Assembly: GCA_945865485.1 (NCBI GenBank)
Contig: CAMBEC010000008.1
Span: 1 to 64,000, forward strand
Reading direction: 5' to 3'
Origin: Rickettsia typhi
GTDB taxonomy: Bacteria > Pseudomonadota > Alphaproteobacteria > Rickettsiales > Rickettsiaceae
Length of the DNA stretch: 64,000 bases
Made by a program: the position numbers and the translations under genes. The notes beneath the pieces are model-generated. The model saw nothing but the letters and a program-made list of their open reading frames with translations. It did not search any database and was not told where the DNA came from. How positions within the stretch are numbered: the first letter of the stretch is position 1; every line of letters starts with the position of its first letter. Positions 17,562-25,926 of this stretch are shown here, piece after piece.

Positions 17562-18962
17562 ATGACGTGTAATAAAAAGCTTCTTGAAGCAGTGTTGCGC
17601 CAGGATTTTAGTAGTTATATCAGCAAAGTATTTCAAACTATTAATCCTGGTGCAGTGTATCAGGCAAATTGGCATATTGACTTGATTTCAGATTACCTTG
17701 AAAGAGTTAGGTCGTCTGAAATCAAAAGGTTAATTATCAATATGCCGCCAAGAGCACTAAAATCTGTTTGCGTTAGTGTTGCTTGGCCAACTTGGTTATT
17801 GGGCCATAATCCAGCAGTACGTATTATGGCAGCAAGCTACTCATCAGTTCTTAGCGTTAAACATTCTCTTGACAGTAGACTAGTTGTTTCTTCAGATTGG
17901 TACGGACAGTTATTTCCAGCGACGAAACTTAGCAGAAAACATAATCAAAAGAGTAAATTTCTCACATCTGAAAATGGTTTTAGATTTGCAACGAGCGTAG
18001 GTGGCTCAGCAACTGGTGAAGGAGGAGATTTTTTAATCATCGATGATCCACATAATCCCACGCAAATTAACTCGTTTAAAGCCAGAAATAGGGTTATTGA
18101 ATGGTTTGAACAAACTTTTGTAACGAGGCTAAATGATAAAAGTAAGGGTGCTATAGTTTTAGTCATGCAGCGTCTGCATGAAGATGATTTGTCAGCCCAT
18201 TTAATCTCAAGCGGGGGATGGGAGCTTCTCAAAATACCAGCAATTGCTTCTGAGGATAAGATTTATAATATTGGTTTAAATAGCTATGAGTATAAAAAAG
18301 GCCAGGTACTTAATCAAGAGAGAGATCAACTGGCATTCTTAAACAACATTGAACAAGAGGTGGGCGTAAGAAATTTTGCAGCACAATTTCTGCAAGATCC
18401 ATTGTCGTCTGGTATTAATTTGTTATCATTAGAAGATATTTTGTATTATGAAGATTTGACTCAAAATTTTGAATATTTTGTACTAAGTTGGGATACGGCA
18501 ATCAAGGTTTCAGAAAAATCTGATTACAGCGTTGGAACTTGTTGGGGTGTATTATCTGGAAAATTCTATCTTGTTTCTATGGTACGGAAAAAAATGAGTT
18601 ATCCAACCCTTAAAAATGAAATTGAAAAACAAGCGCAAAAATACAAGCCAAGACATATAATTATCGAGGATAAAGCCAGTGGACAGTCATTAATTCAAGA
18701 TCTATCTATGGCTGGATATTTTAACATCAAACCTAGCAAACCTAAGCTTGATAAAATAACTAGATTTGCATCAGTTGTACCACTTTTTCAGGCTGGCAAA
18801 GTATTTTTGCCAAGTAAATCTTCGTTTAATCGCGAATTAATTAAAGAATTAACCACATTCCCCAATTCGAAAAATGATGATATTGTTGATTCAGTGAGTC
18901 AGTTCCTAAATTTCTGCAAAGAATTGTCAAGTAAAACTCCAATGCGTATTAGAATAGTATAA
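17562..18962 (+). CDS. phage / GTA terminase large subunit
   Basis: DNA-packaging ATPase-nuclease of 466 residues, apparently complete. ATPase: Walker A-like MPPRALKS (61-68), Walker B FLIIDDPHNP (Asp161, Asp162), then VMQRLHEDD. The RNase H-like nuclease has its acidic set: Asp311 in LSWDTAIK, Glu369/Asp370 in IIIEDKASG, and Asp439/440/443 in NDDIVDS. The best-known relatives are terminases of the TIGR01630 type found in prophages and gene transfer agents. It follows the portal gene instead of preceding it, which is the reverse of the usual order. All key residues are present, so it may be functional. Confidence 0.92.
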   Translation: MTCNKKLLEAVLRQDFSSYISKVFQTINPGAVYQANWHIDLISDYLERVRSSEIKRLIINMPPRALKSVCVSVAWPTWLLGHNPAVRIMAASYSSVLSVKHSLDSRLVVSSDWYGQLFPATKLSRKHNQKSKFLTSENGFRFATSVGGSATGEGGDFLIIDDPHNPTQINSFKARNRVIEWFEQTFVTRLNDKSKGAIVLVMQRLHEDDLSAHLISSGGWELLKIPAIASEDKIYNIGLNSYEYKKGQVLNQERDQLAFLNNIEQEVGVRNFAAQFLQDPLSSGINLLSLEDILYYEDLTQNFEYFVLSWDTAIKVSEKSDYSVGTCWGVLSGKFYLVSMVRKKMSYPTLKNEIEKQAQKYKPRHIIIEDKASGQSLIQDLSMAGYFNIKPSKPKLDKITRFASVVPLFQAGKVFLPSKSSFNRELIKELTTFPNSKNDDIVDSVSQFLNFCKELSSKTPMRIRIV

Positions 18963-19032
18963 AATGAAATTATCTCTAGAGTTTCAATTAAAAGATCTCT
19001 TTAGTTATTAACATAATAAATTAAGGTAATTT

Positions 19033-19878
19033 ATGGCTAAAACATTCGCTGAGAACGCAAAAAAACTAAGAGAGCAACAGGAAAGACTTGCTAAAGGAGC
19101 TGAGCCGGAGGTAGAGAAAGTTCAATCAGAAAGACCTTCAGGATTAGGTGGTCTAGTAGAGGGAGCCAAAGATCTTAATGCTAAAATGTACGCCCAAGAA
19201 ACAATCGTACCAGCAATTGATTCTTTGATTGATAGACATAAAGATGGTCAGGGTATTAGTAAAGAGGAAGTTGAAAAGACATTTAAAGGAATAATGGAAA
19301 AGATGGTTTCCGATAATGTAATGACCAAAGAGGAAATGGACGATTATTTGAAGCCACAAAAAGTACAAACTACAGAAAGAGTTAAAACAGGAACAAAGAT
19401 GGTTCCAGAAAAAGTGGAAGATAGAGGGGTGATCAATCAGATAGGGAATTTTGTATCTGGAAAGAAACCTAAAATGGTAGAAGAACCAATTTATGAAACT
19501 CGTAAAGTTATTTCTGATGGCCCATCAAAATTTAAACAAGATATGGATAAATCGTTGCAATTTAATGATAAAGGCAAAGTTGATGCACCGAATTTGAAAT
19601 CATTAAAAGATAAGTTATTAAACTCTATTGGAAAAGTATGTACCTCGCTTGGCCTTGATGGTATTGCAAAATCTTGTAGACAAAGTATGAGTTTAGATAA
19701 CCAGGAAAAACTAAACAAAGTTGAATCTGGTATGGTTAAAATGACTCACGAAGTTACTAAGCAAGCAAAGGGTATTGGTCAAGAAGTTGGCAGTAAAACT
19801 AAAGGAGAACGTCTTGGCGAGCAAACTCAGAATATAGTGGCAAAAAGGCAGAAAAGTGGAGACTCTCCTTCTCGCTAA
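19033..19878 (+). CDS. unknown charged helical protein next to terminase
   Basis: Protein of 281 residues, preceded by TAAGGTAATTT before ATG. It has no signal peptide or membrane segment and is very rich in Lys and Glu. The middle holds two half-similar strands, RVKTGTKMVPEKV (about 118-130) and KPKMVEEPIYETRKVI (about 145-160). The C-terminal half is helical (SIGKVCTSLGLDGIAKSC) and the tail is basic. I recognise no family. It lies 70 bp after the terminase, so it may be part of the phage-derived unit, or a secreted effector; neither is shown by the sequence. Confidence 0.7.
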   Translation: MAKTFAENAKKLREQQERLAKGAEPEVEKVQSERPSGLGGLVEGAKDLNAKMYAQETIVPAIDSLIDRHKDGQGISKEEVEKTFKGIMEKMVSDNVMTKEEMDDYLKPQKVQTTERVKTGTKMVPEKVEDRGVINQIGNFVSGKKPKMVEEPIYETRKVISDGPSKFKQDMDKSLQFNDKGKVDAPNLKSLKDKLLNSIGKVCTSLGLDGIAKSCRQSMSLDNQEKLNKVESGMVKMTHEVTKQAKGIGQEVGSKTKGERLGEQTQNIVAKRQKSGDSPSR

Positions 19879-20292
19879 ATTACGATTGTTGATACGGGTT
19901 GGTAGCTGATTATTGTTAAATACATATAGATGTAAATAACCCCAGCTATGTATAGGATAAATATTAGATTTAGTTATGCCCGGCAAGAAATATAGTCATA
20001 CCGGGCTTGATCCGGTATCTTCTTGTCTATTGTCATGCTGAACTCAGTTGGTTTTGCTTGTCTCTTCGACCAAGTAATCTTCTCCTATCTAATGAGATCC
20101 TGAGGTAAATTCATGATCTCTGTGCGTACAGCGACCTTCAGTATAAAACCATACTAACTATTCCTTATTCATATTCAGGTTAAATAAGAAAGCTTTTAAA
20201 ATTGGCTATATCAGAGGTAGTATCAACCTAACAAAATCCTGAGGGGTCGCTTTGAAGTAATAAAACTAGCGTTTATAGAACAAGAATCAGGT
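19879..20292. repeat. repeat-rich gap between the unknown gene and corA
   Basis: Most of this gap is copy B of the ~230 bp element (19955-20181, listed separately). At 20259-20277 is AATAAAACTAGCGTTTATA, which recurs with one change at 63317-63335. No gene is seen. Confidence 0.75.
19955..20181 (-). repeat. ~230 bp dispersed element, copy B (inverted)
   Basis: Read on the minus strand, this matches 12217-12450 from end to end with small differences: the same left edge AACCTGAA, the same TATGGTTTTATACTG, ATAGGAGAAGATTACTTGG and CTAAATCTAATATTTATC blocks in the same order. It also includes the palindrome ACCGGGCTTGATCCGGT (20003-20019 on the plus strand), which is less intact in copy A. The two copies lie 7.7 kb apart in opposite orientation and enclose uvrC to the phage module. 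Confidence 0.8.
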
Positions 20293-21255
20293 CTATAACC
20301 ACTTTTTCTTTTTACATATTTTATAAGGCAACCAACCTGAGATTAACATTATTAGTAATGTAATGGGGTAACCTAACCATTGTTTTAATTCTGGCATTAT
20401 TTCAAAATTCATTCCATAAATACTAGCTATTAAAGTTGGAGGTAAAAATATTAGAGATACTATGGAAACCAGCTTTACTATATTACTTTGTTCCAGCTGT
20501 ATTATTCCCAGTAAGGCTTCTAATAAAAAAGTGATCGAACCAGATAGAAAATTTGCATGTTCAGCAATTGAATTTAAATCCGCAAGCATAGTAGCTAACC
20601 TTAAAATCTGAGGTTCGTTTTTTGCAAATTTATTTGATTGTTGAGAGTAATTAATAACCCTGTTAATAGATAAAATACTTTCTTCGGTTTTAGAAAGAAA
20701 GTTTCCTTGTTGACCAATTTTTTTTAGTACTTCAGCATAATTAGTTTTTTCTTCAGCAGATGTATCTGTTAAGAAAATCTCTCTATTTAATTTGTCAATA
20801 TTCTGTCTTACATCTTGTAGAATATCAGCTAATATTTCAATGATAACGGTTAATAATTCCAAAAATATTTCTTTGGCCTCAATATAGTTATTTTGGTTTT
20901 TTACAAGTTTCTGACCAAAGGAATTAAAAGATTTTAATTCCTCATTATATCTTACTGTAATTAATACATTATTAAATAAAATAAATGTAACAGAGTGATT
21001 AATAATGGATGTGATATTATGATTAATTAATGACATAATAAAGTAAGTAGCATCATTTTCTACATATAGCCTCCTAGAGACTTCAATTTGTTCCATTTCT
21101 TCTTTACTAGGAATATCAATTCCTAAAAAGTTTTCAATTAATTTTTCTTCCTCTCTAGACATATTGACTAAATCAATCCATAAAGTAGAAGGGTCAAGAA
21201 TAACTTCTGTACTTCTTTCAATTTTATTGTTTTGATTTAAATAGGTAATTATCAT
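20293..21255 (-). CDS. corA: CorA-family magnesium/cobalt transport protein
   Basis: Inner-membrane divalent-cation channel of 320 residues, the standard length. The long cytoplasmic N-terminal domain (1-260) is helical in its second half (EILADILQDVRQNIDKLNRE). Two C-terminal membrane helices follow, with the signature YGMN at 280-283 between them (TM1 about 257-279, TM2 about 295-312) and a basic tail KKKKW. It is a single gene on the minus strand with no operon partner. Substrate is presumed magnesium from the family. Confidence 0.93.
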   Translation of the reverse strand: MIITYLNQNNKIERSTEVILDPSTLWIDLVNMSREEEKLIENFLGIDIPSKEEMEQIEVSRRLYVENDATYFIMSLINHNITSIINHSVTFILFNNVLITVRYNEELKSFNSFGQKLVKNQNNYIEAKEIFLELLTVIIEILADILQDVRQNIDKLNREIFLTDTSAEEKTNYAEVLKKIGQQGNFLSKTEESILSINRVINYSQQSNKFAKNEPQILRLATMLADLNSIAEHANFLSGSITFLLEALLGIIQLEQSNIVKLVSIVSLIFLPPTLIASIYGMNFEIMPELKQWLGYPITLLIMLISGWLPYKICKKKKWL

Positions 21256-21341
21256 AAATCCTTTAATTCTAAAAAATACATAAGAGTAACATTACTTGAC
21301 ATATGTATGTATTTCATTATTCTTTTTATTATTCTCTATTA

Positions 21342-21539
21342 TTATTTTATTTTTTGATGAAACCATATCCACATAAAAGATAAAATTTTTGCTAAAACGA
21401 AGATGAAGTCGAAGAATAATATAGCCAAAATCACTGTTAAGCTAAATAGGTTTAGATGTGTTTTATTTATTAATAAAACCAAAATAAGAATGGTTGTAAT
21501 TAACAATGCCAGGTAGCTATCTAATTTTGACTTGAAAAA
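21342..21539 (-). pseudogene. possible small two-helix membrane protein without ATG
   Basis: An open frame of 65 codons on the minus strand ending at 21342. It translates to a strongly hydrophobic peptide with two likely membrane helices (LALLITTILILVLLI and TVILAILFFDFIFVLAKIL). There is no ATG before the first helix, only TTG/CTG codons, so it is either a non-ATG small gene or the decayed end of one. It opens close to the tRNA promoter on the other strand. I give it low confidence because AT-rich DNA often yields hydrophobic frames. Confidence 0.3.
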
Positions 21540-21560
21540 TTATTTGTTCGCTGCTATAAA
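21532..21560 (+). promoter_or_regulatory. promoter of tRNA-Arg
   Basis: TTGAAA (21532-21537), 17-bp spacer, TATAAA (21555-21560), preceded by TGC, which makes an extended -10. The tRNA begins 27 bp after the -10. This is one of the cleanest sigma-70 promoters in the window. Confidence 0.7.
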
Positions 21561-21587
21561 CGACTTGCTTTGAATAAAGCCTGCCGC

Positions 21588-21664
21588 GCGCCCTTAGCTC
21601 AGCTGGATAGAGCAACGGATTTCTAATCCGTAGGTCAGAGGTTCGAATCCTCTAGGGCGCACCA
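21588..21664 (+). tRNA. tRNA-Arg (anticodon UCU)
   Basis: Complete cloverleaf of 77 nt with CCA encoded. Acceptor stem GCGCCCT (21588-21594) pairs with AGGGCGC (21654-21660); D arm AGCTCAGCTGGATAGAGC; anticodon stem ACGGA/TCCGT with loop TTTCTAA, so the anticodon is TCT, reading AGA/AGG; T arm AGAGGTTCGAATCCTCT. It decodes Arg codons that are frequent in this AT-rich genome. Confidence 0.97.
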
Positions 21665-21698
21665 CTTAGATTTAAATCAATCACGATATTTTTAGTTT

Positions 21699-22424
21699 AT
21701 GGCGCAAAAACCAGTCAATGTAATTTGCATGAAATGGGGCACAAAGTATAGTGCTAAGGATGTGAATGTTTTACATTCTATGGTTAAGCGACATTTGAAA
21801 ATTCCCTATAGATTCGTTTGTTTAACAGATGATAAAGATGGTATTGGCAAAGAAATAGAGTGTTTTGATATGCCATCTATTATTGTCCCCAAGGAAAAGG
21901 ATATTTCGCCTTGGAGAAAGCTTGGCATGTTTTCAGAGAAAATTGGTGATCTAGAAGGAAAATCTCTTTTTCTTGACCTTGATATAGTTATACTGGACGA
22001 CATTGATTGTTTTTTTTCATATTCTGATAAATTTACTATTATTGAAAACTGGACTCAAAAAGGGCAGGGTGTAGGAAATTCATCCGTCTATTGTTTTACC
22101 ATTGGCCAGCATACAAATGTGCTTGATTACTACAATAATAATATTGCAGAAGTAACAAGCAACTATAGTAATGAACAGATCTATCTCTCAAAAAAGATTG
22201 GCGACATTGATTACTGGCCAGATAGTTGGTGTAAAAGTTTCAAGAGGCATTGCATGCCTGGCTATATAGTTCGATACTTTAAAACTCCCGTAAGACCGGT
22301 TGGGGTCAAAATAGTAGTATTTCATGGCAATCCTAAGCCAGAAGATGCTATTAAGGGTGGTTTTTTTGGGAGCATCTGGAAATATATACGCCCAACCCCT
22401 TGGATTGAAGACGGATGGCGCTAG
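21699..22424 (+). CDS. putative glycosyltransferase (GT-A fold)
   Basis: Protein of 241 residues. The N-terminus VNVICMKWGTKYSAKDVNVL and PYRFVCLTDD are typical of a group of bacterial glycosyltransferases related to GT8. The metal-binding DxD is DLDIVILDD (about 92-100), the nucleotide-sugar site of GT-A enzymes. The end HGNPKPEDAIKGGFFGSIWK is shared by this group, where the His probably also binds metal. No signal peptide or membrane segment, so it is cytosolic. It starts 34 bp after the tRNA and stands alone; the acceptor is unknown. Confidence 0.75.
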   Translation: MAQKPVNVICMKWGTKYSAKDVNVLHSMVKRHLKIPYRFVCLTDDKDGIGKEIECFDMPSIIVPKEKDISPWRKLGMFSEKIGDLEGKSLFLDLDIVILDDIDCFFSYSDKFTIIENWTQKGQGVGNSSVYCFTIGQHTNVLDYYNNNIAEVTSNYSNEQIYLSKKIGDIDYWPDSWCKSFKRHCMPGYIVRYFKTPVRPVGVKIVVFHGNPKPEDAIKGGFFGSIWKYIRPTPWIEDGWR

Positions 22425-22640
22425 GTCAATATTAGTTTAGGGCAGTGCAGATAATCTTTCTGGACTGACAATTGATTTTTATAGTATATGGCCAGTCATG
22501 TGATTGCGATAATGCTCTCCCCCTCATGACTCACAAAAAGGTTTAAAATTTCATATTTGGTTGATATATGAGCATATTAAGATCTTTCTAAATAGCTTCT
22601 CAAGGTGGGTGAAACCGCAAAGCAATCTAGGGGAATTTAA

Positions 22641-22968
22641 ATTAATCTAAAAGTTACTGATGACGCATTTAAAAGAGTCTCAGAATTAATTAAAAAAGAT
22701 AATACGGGAAAAATAGCGCTCAGAGTCGCTGTGGATGGAGCGTCTGCTCTGGATTTATGTATAAATATGATTTAGTTGACACCATCAATGAAGATGATGA
22801 GATGATAGAGCAAGATGGCGCGAAGGTAATTATCTATACACCATCACCTCAATATCTTAAATAATTGCAGCGTAGAATTTATCCAGGAGCTAGGTAGCAC
22901 CTATTTCAATCTCCCCCAACCCCAATGCTTCAGCTAAATGCAGCTGTAGCAGTTCCTTTGCTGTTTAA
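22641..22968 (+). pseudogene. decayed A-type iron-sulfur carrier (IscA/ErpA-like)
   Basis: Translating in shifting frames gives a protein parallel to the intact ErpA at 59.7-60.0 kb. Frame 1 starts INLKVTDDAFKRVSELIKKD and continues IALRVAVDG. After a frameshift near 22745 comes CSGFMYKYDLVDTINEDDE. After a second near 22860 comes CSVEFIQELGSTYFNLP. After a third near 22920 comes KCSCSSSFAV and a stop at 22966. All three cluster cysteines are still recognisable (CSG and CSC). There is no ATG and at least three frameshifts, so it is dead. It differs enough from the intact gene to be an old paralogue rather than a recent copy. Confidence 0.85.
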
Positions 22969-22983
22969 TTAGGTGTTCTAAAC

Positions 22984-23071
22984 GTCATGGCGTGACGTGG
23001 CATCCAGAAAAAATAAAACTCCGGAGTGTAGCAGTTTTGTAATAAAAGCTGGATAGCCACGTCGCAATGAC
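22984..23071. repeat. long imperfect palindrome
   Basis: The left arm begins GTCATGGCGTGACGTGGC and continues ATCCAG; the right arm is CTGGATAGCCACGTCGCAAT and ends GAC. They are near reverse complements over about 24 bp. Inside, AAAACT and AGTTTT form a second pair. It shares the outer GTCAT...ATGAC ends with the common palindrome family but has a different inside. Confidence 0.7.
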
Positions 23072-23095
23072 AATATTCTTCTATAGCTTATGTAA

Positions 23096-23842
23096 TTAAT
23101 TATCCTGATCAGGGTTCTCTCCACCAAGATTCGTAACATCATTATCTGGATCTGTAGGTTTTACGAATTCATTGTCTGCTTCTCCATTAACAGTTAATGG
23201 ACCTGACATTAATTCTCTATGATCAAATTCAGCCGGTCTATGCTTCGTCGCAAGTATTGCTGAAATAACACCGCCGGAACATTCATCAAGTTTGCCTAAT
23301 AGACTAGAGAATCTTTGGAAGAGTGGACCACCATAAGGTGCACCGCACGTCCCATGTGCTACAGCATCTAAGTTTGCGCTAAATTCAGTATTAGAGTTAT
23401 TAATAAAGGTAGTTAGTAAAATCTCATCAGGGAGAGAAAGGACTTTATTTAAAAATATAATTTTATTTTCGTTAAAAATATCATTAAATAATTTAACGAA
23501 ATCCTCTTTTAAAATAGGTTGTAATACATCGATCGGTTGTTCGAAAAACTTGGGAATAAGAGCTATTTTCTCATATTCATCACAACTATCAATAGTTTCT
23601 TTAAGATATTTATATGTCATAGGCGGCTTTTTTATGCTTAACAAGGCATTCTTCCAGGAGCCTCTTAACAAGTAATCATCCATACTTATTCTATTTTTAG
23701 CTAGATCTTTAAAATACTGCTCTGCTGATGATGTTGCTGATATCATCGTTAACAATCGCGGCTTTCCTCCTCCTAGTAGCTCATTACCTAAAACTAACTT
23801 TGCTTCTGGTAATTCTTCCTCATGTCTTTCATCTTTACTCAT
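23096..23842 (-). CDS. hypothetical soluble protein
   Basis: Protein of 248 residues with a good Shine-Dalgarno (AAGAGG, 8 bp before ATG). It has no signal peptide or membrane segment. The body (30-185) is helical; a Gly/Cys-rich stretch (GTCGAPYGGPLF) lies near 165-176, and the last 35 residues are acidic and disordered (DPDNDVTNLGGENPDQDN). I recognise no family. A long disordered acidic tail and lack of neighbours are compatible with a secreted effector, but nothing proves it. Confidence 0.65.
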   Translation of the reverse strand: MSKDERHEEELPEAKLVLGNELLGGGKPRLLTMISATSSAEQYFKDLAKNRISMDDYLLRGSWKNALLSIKKPPMTYKYLKETIDSCDEYEKIALIPKFFEQPIDVLQPILKEDFVKLFNDIFNENKIIFLNKVLSLPDEILLTTFINNSNTEFSANLDAVAHGTCGAPYGGPLFQRFSSLLGKLDECSGGVISAILATKHRPAEFDHRELMSGPLTVNGEADNEFVKPTDPDNDVTNLGGENPDQDN

Positions 23843-24155
23843 TAATTTTACCTCTTCTTTAAATTATAGAAATGTTTGGCTAATATAACATGTTAATAAC
23901 AATAATCAACAAGATCGTTAATATATACGAAACTTTAACAAAAATTTAAGAAGTATTTAAAATGAATAACTTTGTAGAGCAGCATTACTAGCTGCCCTAC
24001 TCCAAGTTAAGTAAAAAAAAGTAGGAACATATACATATTTATTGATATCCGTTTTTAGGCGTTACTTTAATTTTAAACGATCAAAAAATACTATTAGAGA
24101 TTAGGAAGTTGTTGCTATAAAAGTGAAACCTACTTTAAATGAAAGTTTGTTTGTA
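23843..24155. other. AT-rich gap with a hairpin
   Basis: Apart from the Shine-Dalgarno of the preceding gene, the only structure is a hairpin at 23974-24000: GTAGAGCAGC, 7-nt loop, GCTGCCCTAC. In minus-strand RNA all ten positions pair (one G-U), whereas the plus-strand RNA has an A-C mismatch. It lies 155 bp beyond the pentapeptide gene stop and may end that transcript. No ORF is supported. Confidence 0.5.
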
Positions 24156-24767
24156 TTATTTAGTGCTGGGGCACTTAAAAGATTCAAGTAGTTTAGTCCC
24201 AACGGCATCTTCATGCGAGCAATGCTTTTCTTTTATATTGTTCTTGACCAGCCCTCTCTCATCACTACGAGTGAAGCTTAAACGAAATATATTTGCATTA
24301 TCCCATACAGAGCATTGTAAATTTGCGCTATCAAATCCAACAGATTCTTGGTTAGTACTACTAAAATTAGACTCAGTTAAAAATGCACTGTGAAACGAAG
24401 TGAATTTTATAACTGCTCCATCGAAATTCGCTTTATTAAGTTGAGAATTATTAAATTTGCATTTAGTGATTATAGTATATGAAAAATCAGCTTCATTTAA
24501 ATTACAGTTAGTAAAGTCAATATTGGTAATAACTTTAGGTTTTTGAAGCGTTCCTGAAAAATTCGCTTTCTCAAAATTTGATCCTTTAAAAGATAATAAA
24601 TTTTCCATATCTAGATTTGCAGTGCGAAAATCATGCTTTGGTAAATTAAGTACTTCATTTTGAGGTTGAGATTGAATTATGTTCTCTAAGCGTTTCAAAT
24701 CATTGTTTTCTTTAGCACAGGCATTACTAAATAAAATAAATGTTAATAATATATAAAAAATTTTCAT
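24156..24767 (-). CDS. small pentapeptide-repeat secreted protein / lipoprotein
   Basis: Protein of 203 residues. The signal sequence MKIFYILLTFILFSNAC ends in a weak lipobox with Cys17. From about residue 47 to 160 it has A(D/N)FXX pentapeptides (SNFEKANFSGTL, CNLNEADFSYTI, SQLNKANFDGAV). The tail has two cysteines (KHCSHEDA, SFKCPSTK), which could form a disulphide outside the cytoplasm. It is related in architecture to the 605-residue protein at 5-6.8 kb but is a third of its size. It is monocistronic, and its function is unknown. Confidence 0.78.
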   Translation of the reverse strand: MKIFYILLTFILFSNACAKENNDLKRLENIIQSQPQNEVLNLPKHDFRTANLDMENLLSFKGSNFEKANFSGTLQKPKVITNIDFTNCNLNEADFSYTIITKCKFNNSQLNKANFDGAVIKFTSFHSAFLTESNFSSTNQESVGFDSANLQCSVWDNANIFRLSFTRSDERGLVKNNIKEKHCSHEDAVGTKLLESFKCPSTK

Positions 24768-25062
24768 TTTAATAATGTCTCTTGTAAATTAATAATTTTC
24801 AGGAGCAAACCTGGTAATTTTTATAACACTTTAAATTTAATGCTATAATACTCTTGCTTACTTATAATTGTATAGAAATTCTTATCAAATTAATTAGTAA
24901 TCATAAACAATGAGTTGATAATAATAGAGTTTCTTATTGCTGTAAAGAGGGTCTGTTGCAAATATTTCTATATGTTTAACTAAGATTAGTCAACGCAAGT
25001 TTATCTAATTACTATTTTAATAATTCTATTCTTATTAAAAACTAAGTTAGAATTAGATACAA

Positions 25063-25926
25063 TTAATAATCTACTTCATGTTTAAATACATTCTCAATTT
25101 TATATTCTGGATGCACTTCGTTTGCTAAAGAATAACATTTAGCGGCTTTGTCAAAATTTCCTGATAATTCGTCCAAGTGCTCATTTGCTACATAATACCT
25201 ATTTAGGCTATCAAATAACACAAAAGTATAATTATTTTTTAATAAAATTGGTTCCCATTCATTATGTACTTTTATATGAGAAAATGGTCGTATGGACTCA
25301 ATAATAAAAACAGTTGGGCGGTATTTTGACAAGTCTAATCCTTCAAGAGTTTCTTTTTCCATACCCTCTACATCTATCTTCATAAATGTAATCGGGGTTA
25401 CTGGATGTGCTGTCAATATATTATTTAAAGTAGTAACTTTCATAGTTTCCTTTTTGTAATCATATCCCTTTTCCTTTGCTTTGTTAACAAAGTCAAGGTT
25501 TCCTGAAGACATCAAATCTGATGATAAAACATAAAAATCGATTTCTCCTTCAGTATTAGATACACCTTTGTTAATATTTATATCATTTGGTCGTTGTGTA
25601 AGATATTCATCATATAACTTCTTGATAGGTTCAATATTAATTCCCGTCCACCCCTGAAGATAAAAATGTTTTGTTACAGAATCGTGATTAGGGCTGTTTG
25701 CCCCAACGTCAACGTAATGGCCATTTTTTATATTAGATAAAGCTATAGAGAGTATATAATCTTCATAAAACTGCGCATAAAAAATGGGGTTACCACCTTG
25801 TCTGGGAACAGGACACGTGGCGCTAAAATACACTTTATTTAATTCAAGTTTAATCAGCTCAGTATTTATTAACAACGATATAAAGCATGTAAAAACAACG
25901 CCTAGAATTATCATTTTGATTCTCAT
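25063..25926 (-). CDS. membrane-anchored FkbM-family methyltransferase
   Basis: Protein of 287 residues. One N-terminal membrane segment (MIILGVVFTCFISLLI, about 5-20) is followed by a FkbM/Methyltransf_21 domain: GHYVDVGANSPNHDS (SAM loop), WTGINIEPI (acidic ribose ligand Glu), INKGVSNTEGEIDFYV, and FMKIDVEGMEKETLEGLDL. These enzymes O-methylate sugars or other small groups on surface glycans and natural products. The anchor is unusual, since most FkbM domains are cytosolic; here the domain may face the periplasm, where SAM is not available, or the segment is an uncleaved reverse anchor. It stands alone. Confidence 0.8.
   Translation of the reverse strand: MRIKMIILGVVFTCFISLLINTELIKLELNKVYFSATCPVPRQGGNPIFYAQFYEDYILSIALSNIKNGHYVDVGANSPNHDSVTKHFYLQGWTGINIEPIKKLYDEYLTQRPNDININKGVSNTEGEIDFYVLSSDLMSSGNLDFVNKAKEKGYDYKKETMKVTTLNNILTAHPVTPITFMKIDVEGMEKETLEGLDLSKYRPTVFIIESIRPFSHIKVHNEWEPILLKNNYTFVLFDSLNRYYVANEHLDELSGNFDKAAKCYSLANEVHPEYKIENVFKHEVDY

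Larger units (their letters stand above)
22425..23095. other. gene-poor stretch holding a pseudogene and a long hairpin
   Basis: Between the glycosyltransferase and the next minus-strand gene there is no intact gene. 22425-22640 shows nothing I can name. The decayed iron-sulfur carrier occupies 22641-22968, and a long imperfect palindrome occupies 22984-23071. Confidence 0.7.

Noticed and set aside
24139..24393. 84-codon plus-strand frame antisense to the small pentapeptide gene
   Set aside because: The minus-strand protein has a signal sequence and pentapeptide repeats; the plus frame is its shadow.
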